Below, in pieces: positions 16,451-25,903 of a stretch of DNA of 59,984 bases. This stretch comes from Prevotella sp. (GTDB taxonomy: Bacteria; Bacteroidota; Bacteroidia; Bacteroidales; Bacteroidaceae). Under the pieces are notes generated by a model. That model worked only from the letters and a program-made list of their open reading frames with translations, was not told the DNA's origin and ran no database searches. The DNA lies in assembly GCA_017619755.1 (NCBI GenBank), contig JAFZRU010000022.1, forward strand, positions 1-59,984, written 5' to 3'. The translations under genes were made by a program, and so were the position numbers. Numbering within the stretch: the stretch's first letter is position 1; the number at the start of each line of letters is the position of its first letter.

Positions 16451-16485
16451 GCCGGGCGTGGCTATTTCTTCACGCCCGGCATTTT
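16446..16485. terminator. Bidirectional terminator overlapping a coding end
   Basis: A perfect 15-bp stem with a 10-nt loop and A/T-rich outer ends. One arm encodes the last residues (MPGVKK) of the minus-strand gene, so the terminator and the C-terminal codons share sequence. Confidence 0.75.
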
Positions 16486-17229
16486 CATATAGGTGTCGTG
16501 GAAGGATTCTCGCTGTGGCATGTGGCCATGCTCCACCGACAGCTCGAAACTGAACGACGGGGTGACGTTGTAGCGTATGGTGGCTCCGATGCGGTCGCCC
16601 AGATGGCCGAGGTCGTAGAGGGGGTAGGGTGTGAAGCGGTCTTGGATGAAGGACTTCTGCCCATAGAGGAAGGCCTCCCAGTGCTCATCGAACTGATATC
16701 CCATGACAGCGGAAAGGCCGGCGCTGCGATGTGCGTCGTGTGCCCAGTAGAGGTTGTTGAAATATCCACCGATGGCTACTGACAATTTATCAGTGAGCGG
16801 TATGGCATACATGGCGGAGAGGCTTTGTCCGAAGCCCGCTCCGTGTGGTGCGTGTTTGCCGAAGGAGGCGAACACCGAAGCTCCGAGGCTGACATTGAGT
16901 CCCTTGTGCAGGTTCCATGTACCCCATCCCGGTCGGAAGAGCGGGAAGCTTCCCGTCCAGGTACGACCCAGGTTGTCGAGCGTGGGAAGGTGGAGGGAAT
17001 CGGTTTCCCAGTTGTCTCTTGTATCCGGGAAGGTGGGGGCCTGCAGTTTGCTGGCTGCATATTCCTCCGGCGTATATTCCCTCAGAACACGGGCGGCGGA
17101 ATAGGTGTCGGTGGTGTTGCTTGGAGGCTGCACTTCCTGCAAGTCGGTAGTGGCATATCCTCCGCCCACCTCCTGGGCATGGCCGGAGGTGAAGGCCAAC
17201 AGTGCTGCGATGAGGATGGCTTTTGTCAT
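16462..17229 (-). CDS. Predicted outer membrane beta-barrel protein
   Basis: A 255-residue protein with a signal peptide (MTKAILIAALLAFTSGHAQ). A polar N-terminal stretch of about 75 residues precedes alternating strands (LNVSLGASVFASFG, KLSVAIGGYFNN, AGLSAVMGYQF, RIGATIRYNV, SFSFELSVEHG) consistent with a small outer membrane barrel. It lies 14 bp downstream of the PL10-GalM gene and is probably co-transcribed. Specific function unknown. Confidence 0.7.
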   Translation of the reverse strand: MTKAILIAALLAFTSGHAQEVGGGYATTDLQEVQPPSNTTDTYSAARVLREYTPEEYAASKLQAPTFPDTRDNWETDSLHLPTLDNLGRTWTGSFPLFRPGWGTWNLHKGLNVSLGASVFASFGKHAPHGAGFGQSLSAMYAIPLTDKLSVAIGGYFNNLYWAHDAHRSAGLSAVMGYQFDEHWEAFLYGQKSFIQDRFTPYPLYDLGHLGDRIGATIRYNVTPSFSFELSVEHGHMPQRESFHDTYMKMPGVKK

Positions 17230-17243
17230 TTTGTAGGTGCTGC

Positions 17244-20015
17244 TTATTTTGAGAGTGAAACGATGCCCACCACTCCGAGGCCGGTAAGGCTGGCGGCAGT
17301 GCCATACATGAGGATGGTCTTGGCCAGGTTCCTGTCCTTGTGGGTTTTCCCGGTGAACTGGTAGGTGGTGGTGGAGCGGTAGGTCTCTCCGGGATTGAGG
17401 ACGGTGGATGGGAACTCCGGGTGGTTGGGGCTGTCAGCCAGGTGCATGGTTTCCAAGCAGACGGCAGTGCGTTTTTGGTAGGCAGTGCCGTTTTTACCCC
17501 GTAGCAGGCCATTGAGGCCGTTAGCGGTATATACTTGCACGACGGGCTCCGTGGTATAGACCCTCAGTTCCCTTCCGCTTTGGTTGTCGAAGAGGATGGC
17601 GGCGGGCTTCTTCTCATTGCCCGGATGCCTCAGCACGAAGGAGTGGTCGTAGCCTTTGGTTACCTTCATCTGTTCATCGTAGATGTCGATGTCGGTGCCT
17701 ATCGCTTTGGGGGTGAGGAAGTCGAAGGGGGTGTTTCTCACTTTCATAAAATTCCCGTCGAGGTTCTTGTCCTTGTCGTAAGTGGCGATGTATTTGGCAT
17801 CGACATAGAGTTGTTGGTCTGTCACCGGCGTGTCGGGGTTGCCGGAGATGTTGAAGAAGGTGTGGTTGGTGAGGTTCACCACGGTGGGTTGGTCGGTGGT
17901 GGCCTCATAACTGACGGTGAGGGCGTGGTCGTGTGTGAGTTGGTAGGTCGCCGTCACGGTGAGGTTTCCGGGGAAACCGTTTTCCTCATCGGGCGAAAGT
18001 ACCTTGAGTTTCAGTGTGCTGTCGTTGTGCTCCACCACGTCCCATACCTTGTCGGCCAGACCCGGGTATCCACCGTGTGAGATGTTGGCACCGGTTTTCT
18101 GCAAGTCATACTGCTTGCCGTTGAGTGTGAATTGAGCGTCCTTGATGCGCCCTGCGTAGCGTCCCACGGTGCTGCCGAAATTCTGCTTGTATTGGTGGTA
18201 GTCGTCGATGTTGTCGAAGCCTAAGACGACGTCCTGCAACTCTCCGTTCTTGTCGGGTGTCATCAGCGACACTATTCGTGCGCCATAGTTGGTGATGCAT
18301 GCTTCCATGCCATTGCTCTGTAGCACGTATAGTCCGGTGGGCTTCCCTTCCACGGTGGATTGGAAGCGTTGCGGGTCGAGGCCGGAGAGGGTGGTGTTGT
18401 ATGGCTTCAGGCTGTTGATCAGTGTCACCATGTTTTGGATGTAGGTGCGTGTGGAGATGCCCATCACCATTTGGTTCTCATAGGGTGACGTGTCGTATCG
18501 GTCGCCTACCATCGTCTGGCTGTATGCCTTGTCTTCGCTCTTTCCTTCCATTTCCTTGGGGATGGGGAGGTAGGGGTTGGAGACCTGTCGGATGGGTGAG
18601 AGCCAATATCCTTTCTCTCCCAAGGATTTGATGATGTCATCTACGCTCTGTGGTCTCTCGCGCCCCATGACCATGGTGTATGCCCTGCTATAGTATGCCT
18701 CCTTGGGTCCTGCTGTAGTAGCCTTGGTGAGAGGAGAGTTGCGCTCCAAGTCTTTCTTCACTTTCATGCGTGTGAGTTGGAGGGCCTCCTTCAAGTGCGG
18801 GATGTTGGCGGTGGCGAAGGAACTGTAATGGGCGATGGTGCCGTCCGGGTTGTTGTCGGTGTAGTATTCCCCGTTGGCCACGTTGGTGCCTTTTCGGTGC
18901 ACATAGAGGGGTTGGCCGTTGTCGGGATTGACAAATCTTGGCATGAGAATCTCGCCCTCTTGGAGGGGCATGCGTTTCACGCCTTGTGCGATGGAGGTCG
19001 GCAGTTGTTGGCTTTCGAGGAAGGTGATGGCCTCTGGTATGCGCTCTATGAAACTCTTGTCGCCGGTGAGGGTGTAATAGTCCATCATCTTGTAAGCCAT
19101 GGCGATGGTGGTGGCGGTGTTGACGGCTCTCGGTTCGTAGGAGCGTGCGTGCGCCGGGAGCAGGTCGTCGGGCGTGTATTGGTCAGCCCACCCTGCGAGT
19201 GGTGGCTTCTGCTGCAAGTCGCGCAAAAGGTGCATGGCCTTGAGGATGGGTGCTTGCAGTTCCTCCATGCCTAAGGAGTTGTAGCATTGTATGAGGAAGT
19301 CGATGTTCTCCACCATCACGTTGTCGTTGAGAGTGACGAAGGGGGTGTAGTCGGCTTGTCCTCGGAAGGGATGGTCGGTCATGATGGGGTATCGCTGTGG
19401 CCATCCTCCGTTGGGATATTGGCTGTCGAGGAAGAAGCGGATGGCCTTGTCGAGCGGCGGGCGGAAAGTGTTGTCGCGCTTCTCCAAAAAGATGCGCAGC
19501 AGGAATTCAGCGCAGTGCTTGGTGGCCTCGTCGTCGAAGGTGGCGTTGCCGTAGTAGTGCTGGAATTCCTCCAACCTCCATGCCTGCCGGCCCACGGTGG
19601 CATACCATGCCTTGAGGGAGTCCTCCGGTTCCAAGTCAAACATGTAGTTCCATCCTCCACAGGGCAGTTGTCCCTGCATGATGCACAATGCCACGCACTT
19701 GGCGCTCTCATAGTAGTATTCGTCTCCAGTGGCGTGATAGGCGTCGAGCAGCACCTGCCCCATGTCGGGCGTTGATGGCGACTGCAGCCACACCATGGTG
19801 CGTCGTGCCTCCAACTCTCCCCATTGGCGGGAGTAATCGGGCAGGTAGGTCCATACGAAGCCTCCGTTCCAGGAGGCCACGTCCATCATGTATTGTGTTG
19901 CGCGGAGCATGGCTTGTTTCACCTCGCCGTCGCCGGCATGAACTGCCATGGTGGCCGTCATGAGGGCAAGGGAAATGGCGAGGCGTCTCATGGTTGTCTG
20001 TATGGTTGTTTTCAT
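17244..20015 (-). CDS. Fusion of PL10 pectate lyase and aldose 1-epimerase (GalM), C-terminal TM
   Basis: After a signal peptide (ending AVHAG), residues ~25-510 match PL10 pectate lyases, which cleave polygalacturonate: WNGGFVWTYLPDYSRQWGE, PNGGWPQRYP and TLNDNVMVENIDFL. Residues ~545-885 match galactose mutarotase: NYGARIVSL, FGSTVGRYAGRI, VNLTNHTFFNISG with a catalytic His, and CLETMHLADSPNHPEFPS with the catalytic Glu. A hydrophobic C-terminal helix (TILMYGTAASLTGLGVVGIV) follows, unusual for either family, and may anchor the protein. The first ATG of the open frame is 8 codons upstream; I chose the one nearer the signal peptide. The fusion would couple depolymerisation to anomer interconversion. 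Confidence 0.85.
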   Translation of the reverse strand: MKTTIQTTMRRLAISLALMTATMAVHAGDGEVKQAMLRATQYMMDVASWNGGFVWTYLPDYSRQWGELEARRTMVWLQSPSTPDMGQVLLDAYHATGDEYYYESAKCVALCIMQGQLPCGGWNYMFDLEPEDSLKAWYATVGRQAWRLEEFQHYYGNATFDDEATKHCAEFLLRIFLEKRDNTFRPPLDKAIRFFLDSQYPNGGWPQRYPIMTDHPFRGQADYTPFVTLNDNVMVENIDFLIQCYNSLGMEELQAPILKAMHLLRDLQQKPPLAGWADQYTPDDLLPAHARSYEPRAVNTATTIAMAYKMMDYYTLTGDKSFIERIPEAITFLESQQLPTSIAQGVKRMPLQEGEILMPRFVNPDNGQPLYVHRKGTNVANGEYYTDNNPDGTIAHYSSFATANIPHLKEALQLTRMKVKKDLERNSPLTKATTAGPKEAYYSRAYTMVMGRERPQSVDDIIKSLGEKGYWLSPIRQVSNPYLPIPKEMEGKSEDKAYSQTMVGDRYDTSPYENQMVMGISTRTYIQNMVTLINSLKPYNTTLSGLDPQRFQSTVEGKPTGLYVLQSNGMEACITNYGARIVSLMTPDKNGELQDVVLGFDNIDDYHQYKQNFGSTVGRYAGRIKDAQFTLNGKQYDLQKTGANISHGGYPGLADKVWDVVEHNDSTLKLKVLSPDEENGFPGNLTVTATYQLTHDHALTVSYEATTDQPTVVNLTNHTFFNISGNPDTPVTDQQLYVDAKYIATYDKDKNLDGNFMKVRNTPFDFLTPKAIGTDIDIYDEQMKVTKGYDHSFVLRHPGNEKKPAAILFDNQSGRELRVYTTEPVVQVYTANGLNGLLRGKNGTAYQKRTAVCLETMHLADSPNHPEFPSTVLNPGETYRSTTTYQFTGKTHKDRNLAKTILMYGTAASLTGLGVVGIVSLSK

Positions 20016-20131
20016 AAAGAGTTGGTAGCTTGATGTCATTAGACGTGGTAAAAATATAAAAAAATATGCTTGCAGCGTGATGTTTTACATTTTTTAACAC
20101 CCTTTTCGCCTTTCACGCCGCCGTCAACGCT

Positions 20132-20139
20132 TATATTTG
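20132..20139 (+). promoter_or_regulatory. -7 box of the M20 peptidase gene
   Basis: TATATTTG matches TAnnTTTG exactly and lies about 45 bp before the chosen start codon. The -33 region (TTTC, 17 bp upstream) is weak. Confidence 0.55.
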
Positions 20140-20183
20140 CAGTCATAAATCCTTCAAGCAGTCTTTTTCAACCATCTCGAACG

Positions 20184-21242
20184 ATGAGCAAGAGTTATTC
20201 AGACGCAGCGGTGGAGTTGCTTCGCCGTCTCATTGCAACGCCGAGCGTGAGCCGTGAGGAAAAGGGTGCCGCCGACGTGGTGGAGGCCTTTTTGGCCGAT
20301 GCCGGGTTGTCGCCCCGCCGTGACAAGAACAATGTGTGGTCGGTGGCTCCGGGCTACGATGCATCCCGCCCCACCTTGCTGCTCAACGCCCATGTGGATA
20401 CGGTGAGGCCGGTGGCCTCTTGGAGCCGCGACCCGTTCTCCCCCGATATCGAGGATGGGCGTCTTTACGGCCTTGGCAGCAACGACTGTGGCGGTGGTTT
20501 GGTGGCCTTGTTGCAGGTGTTCCGCCATTTGGCTGGCACGCGTCAAAGTTACAACTTGGTTTATCTGGCCTCTGCGGAGGAGGAGGTGTCCGGGGCTGAT
20601 GGTGTGAGCCACGTGCTACCCTTGCTGCCACCCATCGACTTGGCGTTGGTGGGCGAACCGACGGGGATGCAGCCGGCGGTGGCCGAGAAGGGGCTGATGG
20701 TGGTGGACATGGAGGCGCATGGGAAGTCGGGACATGCCGCCCGAGGCGAGGGCGTGAATGCCATCTACATGATGCTCGACGACTTGGTGTGGCTTCGCGA
20801 CCACCGTTTCGAACGTGTGAGCGACCTCCTTGGGCCTACGCTGATGAGCGTGACGGTGCTCAACGCCGGCACTCAGCACAACGTGGTCCCTGATGTTTGT
20901 CGGGCGGTCATCGACGTGCGCACCAACGAGCTGTACACCAACGAGGAGGTGTTCTCCATCATCCGTTCGCACGTTCGTAGTGATGTGCGTGCGCGTTCTT
21001 TCAGGCTGTCATCGTCGCGTCTCGACCCGGAGCATCCCTTGGTGCGTCGTTGCGTGGCGATGGGCAAGAAGCCGTTTGGCTCGCCCACGTTGAGCGACCA
21101 GGCCTTGATGCACTTCCCGTCGATGAAGATGGGTCCCGGTGACTCGGCGCGTTCCCACTCCGCCGATGAGTACATCCTCTTGGAGGAGATAGAAAACTCC
21201 ATCGAGGAGTACATGGACATCCTCGATGGAGTGGATTTGTAG
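20184..21242 (+). CDS. M20-family metallopeptidase, ArgE/DapE-like deacylase
   Basis: The M20A zinc hydrolase pattern is complete: NAHVDT (His70 ligand, Asp72 catalytic), GSNDCGGG (Asp101 bridging ligand), AEEEVSG (Glu132 general base) and GEPTG, plus the dimerisation lid region with GKSGHAARGEG. Its 352 residues are typical of N-acyl-ornithine/citrulline deacetylases that serve arginine synthesis in Bacteroidota, but substrate specificity (ArgE, succinyl variant or DapE-like) cannot be decided by eye. Start chosen after the promoter; the upstream frame is noncoding in character. No signal peptide, so cytoplasmic. Confidence 0.85.
   Translation: MSKSYSDAAVELLRRLIATPSVSREEKGAADVVEAFLADAGLSPRRDKNNVWSVAPGYDASRPTLLLNAHVDTVRPVASWSRDPFSPDIEDGRLYGLGSNDCGGGLVALLQVFRHLAGTRQSYNLVYLASAEEEVSGADGVSHVLPLLPPIDLALVGEPTGMQPAVAEKGLMVVDMEAHGKSGHAARGEGVNAIYMMLDDLVWLRDHRFERVSDLLGPTLMSVTVLNAGTQHNVVPDVCRAVIDVRTNELYTNEEVFSIIRSHVRSDVRARSFRLSSSRLDPEHPLVRRCVAMGKKPFGSPTLSDQALMHFPSMKMGPGDSARSHSADEYILLEEIENSIEEYMDILDGVDL
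21197..21231 (+). terminator. Inverted repeat at the 3' end of the M20 gene
   Basis: CTCCATCGAGG and CCTCGATGGAG form a perfect 11-bp stem with a 13-nt loop inside the last codons, followed by a T-rich stretch. Because only 13 bp separate the convergent gene ends, this coding hairpin may serve as terminator. Confidence 0.35.
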
Positions 21243-21255
21243 ATGGTTTTGCCTT

Positions 21256-23196
21256 TTATCTTCCCAACCAGGTTTCGGGGTTGAGTTTGTTGGTTTCTCG
21301 GCGGAGTTGGAACTGTAGGATGTTGTCTTGACCGACGGTGCCGAGCACCTGTCTTGTGCTTACCTTTTGACCTCTTCTCACGACCACGTTTTTGAGGTTG
21401 CAATAGACGGAGATGAAGTCTCCGTGTCGCACCATCACTACTAACTGTCCTGCCACGCTGACCACGGCGCTCACCTCTCCGTCGAAGATGGCCCTTGCGC
21501 TGGCTCCCGGTTGGCATTGTATGTTGATGCCCTTGTTGTCGAGTTTGACATTTTTCAGTCCCTCGACAGCGTTTACTCCGTAATGGCTGACGATTTTGTA
21601 GGTGCCGGTGACGGGCATGGGCAGACGTCCTCTGTTGCTCTCGAAACTGCCGCTGATTTGCCTATCGACAGCGGACATGGTTTCGGATCTCTCCTCCTCT
21701 CGTGCGGCGGCCTCCTCTTCGCGCTCCCTGCGCTGTGCCTCTGCGAGGGCTTTTCGCTCGGCGGCCACTCGTGCGGCCTCTGCCTCTCGTGCAGCTTGCT
21801 CCGCCTTTTGCTGTTCGGCGGCGGCCCTTCGTGCGGCCTCCTCGGCTGCTCGTGCCTCTTCAGCTGCTGCTTTCGCCTGTCGCTCCGCCTCTTTCTTCGC
21901 CTTGGCCTCTGCGTCGCGGCGTGCCTTGGCTTCGGCATCGCGTTTGGCGCGGTCGGCAGCCTCCTTGCGTGCCGTTGCCTCCGCTTCTGCTCTTGCTCGT
22001 GCCTCAGCGGCGGCTTTCTCAGCAGCGGCTCGTCGTTCGGCGGCGGCCTTCTCGACAGCGGCTCGTCGCTCCGCCTCTCGACGTGCTTGCTCAGCGGCGG
22101 CTTTTGCACGTGCTTCCTCGGCCTTGGCGGCGGCGATGCGTCGCTCCTCCTCCCGTCGTGCCTTTTCGGCAGCGGCTTTCTTTCGTGCAGCCTCCTCGGC
22201 ACGTTTCTTGGCTGCCTCCGCCTCTGCCTTGCGGGCGGCCTCTGCGGCGGCGCGAGCACGGGCCTTCTCCACCTCGACGGCCACGAGGCGGTCGATTTCG
22301 GCGTTGATCTGCGCGTTCTTCTTCTCTTGGTCGGCGATGATTACTTGGATGGTTCGCTGTTCGTTCTTCAGGTTGTCCACCATTTTCTGCTGCTCGGAGT
22401 GCTTCACTTGCAGGTCGGCCTTGGCGCTCTTGCCCTTGCTGAGAAGTTGGTTTTTCTGAATGCGGGCGACCTTGAGCTGTTGGTCTTTGACATTGATTTC
22501 CTGCTGCTTGAGCCTCACCTGTTCTCCCTGGGCTCTTTGAAAGGCGGCGTATTCCTGCACGAAGCGTAGCCTGCGGTAGGCTTGTGTGAGGTTGCTCGCG
22601 CTGAAGATGAACATGAGTTTGTCTTGAATGGAGCGATGCTTGGCCATGTACCTCACCGACTTGATGTATTTCTCCTGGCGTTCTTTGAGTTGCTCTTGGA
22701 GGGTGCTCATCTGCGACTTGAGGATGCCAATGTTCCCGTCAAGGTTTTGTATCTCCTTTTCATATCCGTCGATGTCCTTCTGTTTGGCCTCGATTTCCCC
22801 ATTGAGCACAAGGAGGTTGTTGAGGCGTTGTTCCACGTCCTCCTTGTTGGCTCGCAGTCGGTTTTGCTGGTCGCGGATGTCCTGCTCTATCTGTTGGCGC
22901 TGACTCTGCAACCCGCGTATCTCGTTGGTGGTGTAGTTGGGCTTGGCGGTGGTTTTGGTGGTTTTTGTGCTTCTCCTCGCCTTGGTGCCTTGCCTGACCT
23001 GTGTGCCTTGCCTGGTCTGCGTGGTGGCTTGTTGGGTCTGCGTAGTGGCCTGTGGCGTGTAGGTTTGCCGCTTCCTTGTGTTCTGTCGCTGCCACGTGTT
23101 GGTTTGCCGCGTAGTACCGTGCCTCTGCTGCCTTGTTTGTGCATATTGTGGTAGGGCCATGAGGAGAATGGCCGCTAATATCAGTAGTTTTCTCAT
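21256..23196 (-). CDS. EnvC-like murein hydrolase activator with degenerate LytM domain
   Basis: A signal peptide (ending YAQ) and a Q/T/R-rich low-complexity stretch (to ~85) lead into a long coiled coil (~90-300), then an extended charged Ala/Glu/Arg/Lys-rich helix (~300-510), and a C-terminal M23/LytM-like domain. The zinc ligands expected in LytM (HxxxD, and HxH in the final motif) are replaced: NKGIN instead of HxGxD and LQFQL instead of LHFEL. That is the hallmark of EnvC-type activators, which switch on periplasmic amidases at division rather than cutting peptidoglycan. It ends the dut-TPR-DUF4292 operon, a common Bacteroidota arrangement. Confidence 0.85.
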   Translation of the reverse strand: MRKLLILAAILLMALPQYAQTRQQRHGTTRQTNTWQRQNTRKRQTYTPQATTQTQQATTQTRQGTQVRQGTKARRSTKTTKTTAKPNYTTNEIRGLQSQRQQIEQDIRDQQNRLRANKEDVEQRLNNLLVLNGEIEAKQKDIDGYEKEIQNLDGNIGILKSQMSTLQEQLKERQEKYIKSVRYMAKHRSIQDKLMFIFSASNLTQAYRRLRFVQEYAAFQRAQGEQVRLKQQEINVKDQQLKVARIQKNQLLSKGKSAKADLQVKHSEQQKMVDNLKNEQRTIQVIIADQEKKNAQINAEIDRLVAVEVEKARARAAAEAARKAEAEAAKKRAEEAARKKAAAEKARREEERRIAAAKAEEARAKAAAEQARREAERRAAVEKAAAERRAAAEKAAAEARARAEAEATARKEAADRAKRDAEAKARRDAEAKAKKEAERQAKAAAEEARAAEEAARRAAAEQQKAEQAAREAEAARVAAERKALAEAQRREREEEAAAREEERSETMSAVDRQISGSFESNRGRLPMPVTGTYKIVSHYGVNAVEGLKNVKLDNKGINIQCQPGASARAIFDGEVSAVVSVAGQLVVMVRHGDFISVYCNLKNVVVRRGQKVSTRQVLGTVGQDNILQFQLRRETNKLNPETWLGR

Positions 23197-24098
23197 TGGA
23201 TGTTGAGGATTTTGTTGATCACTTCGTCGAGCTGTACGGGTTTGTATTTACCCGATACCTTGGTGCTGGTGTCCCAGTCGTCGTCGGCTTTCATGCTCTT
23301 GAGTGTGATGTTGACGTTGAGTGTTTTTTTTGTGGTGGAGATGGTGATGGCGTGTTGTGCGGGGAAGGGCTTTCCTCCGAAGGTTTTGAAGTCGGAGTAG
23401 TCCCATCCAAGTTGCGACTTGCCATGCTGGGTGCTGGAGTACGTGGCGAGTGCGGAGAGTATTCGCTCCACGCTGTTGTCGGTCTGCCACCGGTAGTTCA
23501 TCTTGCCTTGTTGCAAGGTGATGTTGCTGCCGTCCACCTCATATTTTGCGAGGAGGTTTTTGTTGATGGTGCGCTCTCCCGGGATGAAGAGTTGGTTCCA
23601 GAAGAGTGCTTGTAAGGCGTAGAAGTCGATGCCGTTGTTTTTCAGGAAACTGACTTGGTCGTAGCTGCTCTTGAGGAATTGCTTGTGTACTCGGTCTATG
23701 ATGAGCACGGAGTCCTTGGTGAACTCCAGTCTTCCCACTTCCATGAGTCCCATGGGAGTGAGTTGTATTCTCACAACCTGGTCTTTTTTCATACTGAGTT
23801 TTCCTCCCACGGTGATGTCCTTCTTCCCCGACTTGAGGTTGAAGTCGATGTTGGCCACCATGGCCTTTTCCGTGGGTTGGTTGGCTGTCACTTTGGCCAG
23901 GTAGGTGATGTTGTCTGCTTTTTTGACAGCCGGAGCAGTGCCGGTGTTCCCGGTGTTGGTGGCTCCGGTGGTGATGTCCACGCCCTTGTTGTTGTCGTCG
24001 ATGACTGTTTTCTTGCTGCCGCACGATGCGGTCAATATGGGCGTTGCGATGAGCGCCGCCATGGCGATGCGGCGCATGGTGCTGAGGATGGTTGTCAT
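23193..24098 (-). CDS. DUF4292 lipoprotein
   Basis: An N-terminal hydrophobic segment ends in the lipobox LTASC, so this is a lipoprotein. The DUF4292 domain follows a T/N/G-rich linker: a LolA/LolB-like half barrel with VTVGGKLSMKKDQVVRIQ-type strands and PMGLMEVGRLEFTKDSVLIIDR. The true start is the ATG at 24098, overlapping the upstream TPR stop as ATGA; the longer frame lacks any signal. The stop overlaps the start of the EnvC gene. The family accompanies dut and envelope genes and may help outer membrane or lipoprotein assembly; function not established. Confidence 0.85.
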   Translation of the reverse strand: MTTILSTMRRIAMAALIATPILTASCGSKKTVIDDNNKGVDITTGATNTGNTGTAPAVKKADNITYLAKVTANQPTEKAMVANIDFNLKSGKKDITVGGKLSMKKDQVVRIQLTPMGLMEVGRLEFTKDSVLIIDRVHKQFLKSSYDQVSFLKNNGIDFYALQALFWNQLFIPGERTINKNLLAKYEVDGSNITLQQGKMNYRWQTDNSVERILSALATYSSTQHGKSQLGWDYSDFKTFGGKPFPAQHAITISTTKKTLNVNITLKSMKADDDWDTSTKVSGKYKPVQLDEVINKILNIQ

Positions 24099-25903
24099 GG
24101 GTTGGATGGGTTGTCGATGTATTTTTTCATTTTGATTTTCTCTTCGAGCACGGCGTTCTGCTCTTCTCCCTTTTGCAGGGCTTGTTTCCAGAAGTCGAGT
24201 GCTTTTTCCGTTTCTCCGGCCATCATGTAGATGTCGCCAGCGTGTTCGATGATGACCGCGCTGACGGTGGAGTCGTTGGCCAAGGCTTGGTCGATGTACA
24301 CCTTGGCCTCCTGGTATCGTTGCTGTCGGAAGAGGATCCATGCGTAGGTGTCGAGGAAGGTGGAGTTTTTTGGCTCTGCCTTGACGGTTCTGTAGCTCAT
24401 CTGCTCCGCCTTGGAGAGGTCGCGGTCGATAACGCTGAGGTAGTAGGCGTAGTTGTTGAGGCATCCGATGTTGTCCGCCTTCCACTGCAGGCAGCTGTCG
24501 TATGCGGCGAAAGCCTCTTCCACGAGTCCTTTCTCGTGCAGGATGTCTCCCATGATGCTGTAGAAGTCGGAGACGATGTTTTTGTTGCTGTTCTCGCCTG
24601 TCTGCCCCACGCCTTTTCTGAATGTTTCGAGGGCGCTGTCGTGGTCGTCCTTTTGGTAATAGGCCACCCCGAGGAAATAGTAGAAGCCGATGTTGTCGGG
24701 GTTGTATTCCGTACCTGGCTTGGCGAGCATCACTACTCTGTCGAGGTCTTTCTTCCGGTATGCGGCGTCGAGGAGGTCGTATCTGGCGTTGACGTTGGAC
24801 GGTTCGATTTCGAGAACATGCTCTAATGCTTTGTCGATGCTGTCTTGTGGCATTTTCTTCATGGCCATGTAGGCTGCATTGATTTCCGCCATTCGTGCAT
24901 CGGGTTGGGGTAGTGCGAGCATTTTGCGGAAGATGTCGAGCACCTGTGTGCTGTCGATGGAGGGGTCGGCCTCGCTGTCGGCGACGAACTGCTTGACGAG
25001 AAGCATTTTGCTGTCTTGCTCTATGGCGGGACTGAGGAGGAGTTGGATGGTCTGCTCTTTGGCGAGCGTGTCGAGGTGCTCTGCCTTGTAGTAGTCGAGG
25101 ATGGACATTCTCGCCATGATGTTGGAAGGCTCTTTTTTGAGCACGGCGTTGTATTCCGCTAATGCATCTTTCTTCTTGCCGTTTTTCAGGAGCCAGTTGC
25201 CGAGCATGACGCGGTAGTTGTAGTCGTAGGGATGCTGTCGCATGAGGCTGCGCAGTTCGTTGTACTCTTTCTTCTTGTCTCCCAACTGGGCGTAGAGTTG
25301 CATCTTGTAGAAGGTGAGGTCTTCACTGCTTCCCTCGATGGCCTCCATGCGGTTGAGGGCTTCAATGGCCTTTTGGTAGTCTGGCCGCCAGTTGTAGAGT
25401 TGGACGAGGGTGTTGAGCACGTCGGTGCGTGCCGGATTGTGCAGCTGGAGTTCCTCATACACCTCGATGGCGCTGTCGTAGTCGTGTGTGCGCAGGTACG
25501 CCTCTCCGAGTTTCTCCAAATAGGTGTCGTTGTCGGGGCATAGTTCGGCAGCCCGTCGCATGCAGTCGAGCATCCCCTGCTTGTCGTCGAGGGCGGAGTG
25601 AAAGTCGGAGAGGGCGGAATAGACCTCCGGGGAGGAGGGGTTGATGTCGAGGCAGTGCCGGTAGAGGTCGTAGGCGGCGGCGTAGTTGGACTGCTGCTGC
25701 TGTCTGACGGCTTCGAGGAAGAAATAGTTGAAGCGCTTGGCGTTGTTCTCGCTGAGGATGACGGGTTGCACGGGTTGTGCTTGCTGCATGGTACGCTGCT
25801 TCTTTTTTGCCGACAAGGGTGTCAGCGTGAGGAAGCACAGCAGCAGGAGGGCAAGTCGTGCGGCCGTCGTGGCGTGGTTGTTTCTGCTTGTGTGGGTCAT
25901 CAT
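24095..25903 (-). CDS. Exported TPR-repeat protein
   Basis: After a signal-anchor segment ([16 protein letters not shown]), the ~600-residue protein consists of tetratricopeptide repeats across its whole length (for example [24 protein letters not shown] and [16 protein letters not shown]). It has no enzymatic domain. The start ATG overlaps the dut stop (ATGATG), so it is coupled to dut, and its stop overlaps the DUF4292 start. It is likely a periplasmic or outer membrane scaffold for envelope assembly; the partner is unknown. Confidence 0.85.
   Translation of the reverse strand: MMTHTSRNNHATTAARLALLLLCFLTLTPLSAKKKQRTMQQAQPVQPVILSENNAKRFNYFFLEAVRQQQQSNYAAAYDLYRHCLDINPSSPEVYSALSDFHSALDDKQGMLDCMRRAAELCPDNDTYLEKLGEAYLRTHDYDSAIEVYEELQLHNPARTDVLNTLVQLYNWRPDYQKAIEALNRMEAIEGSSEDLTFYKMQLYAQLGDKKKEYNELRSLMRQHPYDYNYRVMLGNWLLKNGKKKDALAEYNAVLKKEPSNIMARMSILDYYKAEHLDTLAKEQTIQLLLSPAIEQDSKMLLVKQFVADSEADPSIDSTQVLDIFRKMLALPQPDARMAEINAAYMAMKKMPQDSIDKALEHVLEIEPSNVNARYDLLDAAYRKKDLDRVVMLAKPGTEYNPDNIGFYYFLGVAYYQKDDHDSALETFRKGVGQTGENSNKNIVSDFYSIMGDILHEKGLVEEAFAAYDSCLQWKADNIGCLNNYAYYLSVIDRDLSKAEQMSYRTVKAEPKNSTFLDTYAWILFRQQRYQEAKVYIDQALANDSTVSAVIIEHAGDIYMMAGETEKALDFWKQALQKGEEQNAVLEEKIKMKKYIDNPSNP

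Noticed and set aside
9215-20015. Complete polysaccharide utilisation locus
   Set aside because: No SusC/SusD pair is encoded near the pectin enzymes, so the cluster is described as a group of enzymes only.
21511-22569. 352-codon plus-strand open frame rich in Leu, Cys and Gly
   Set aside because: Complement of the Ala/Arg/Glu-rich coiled coil of the EnvC-like gene; an artefact of repetitive codons.
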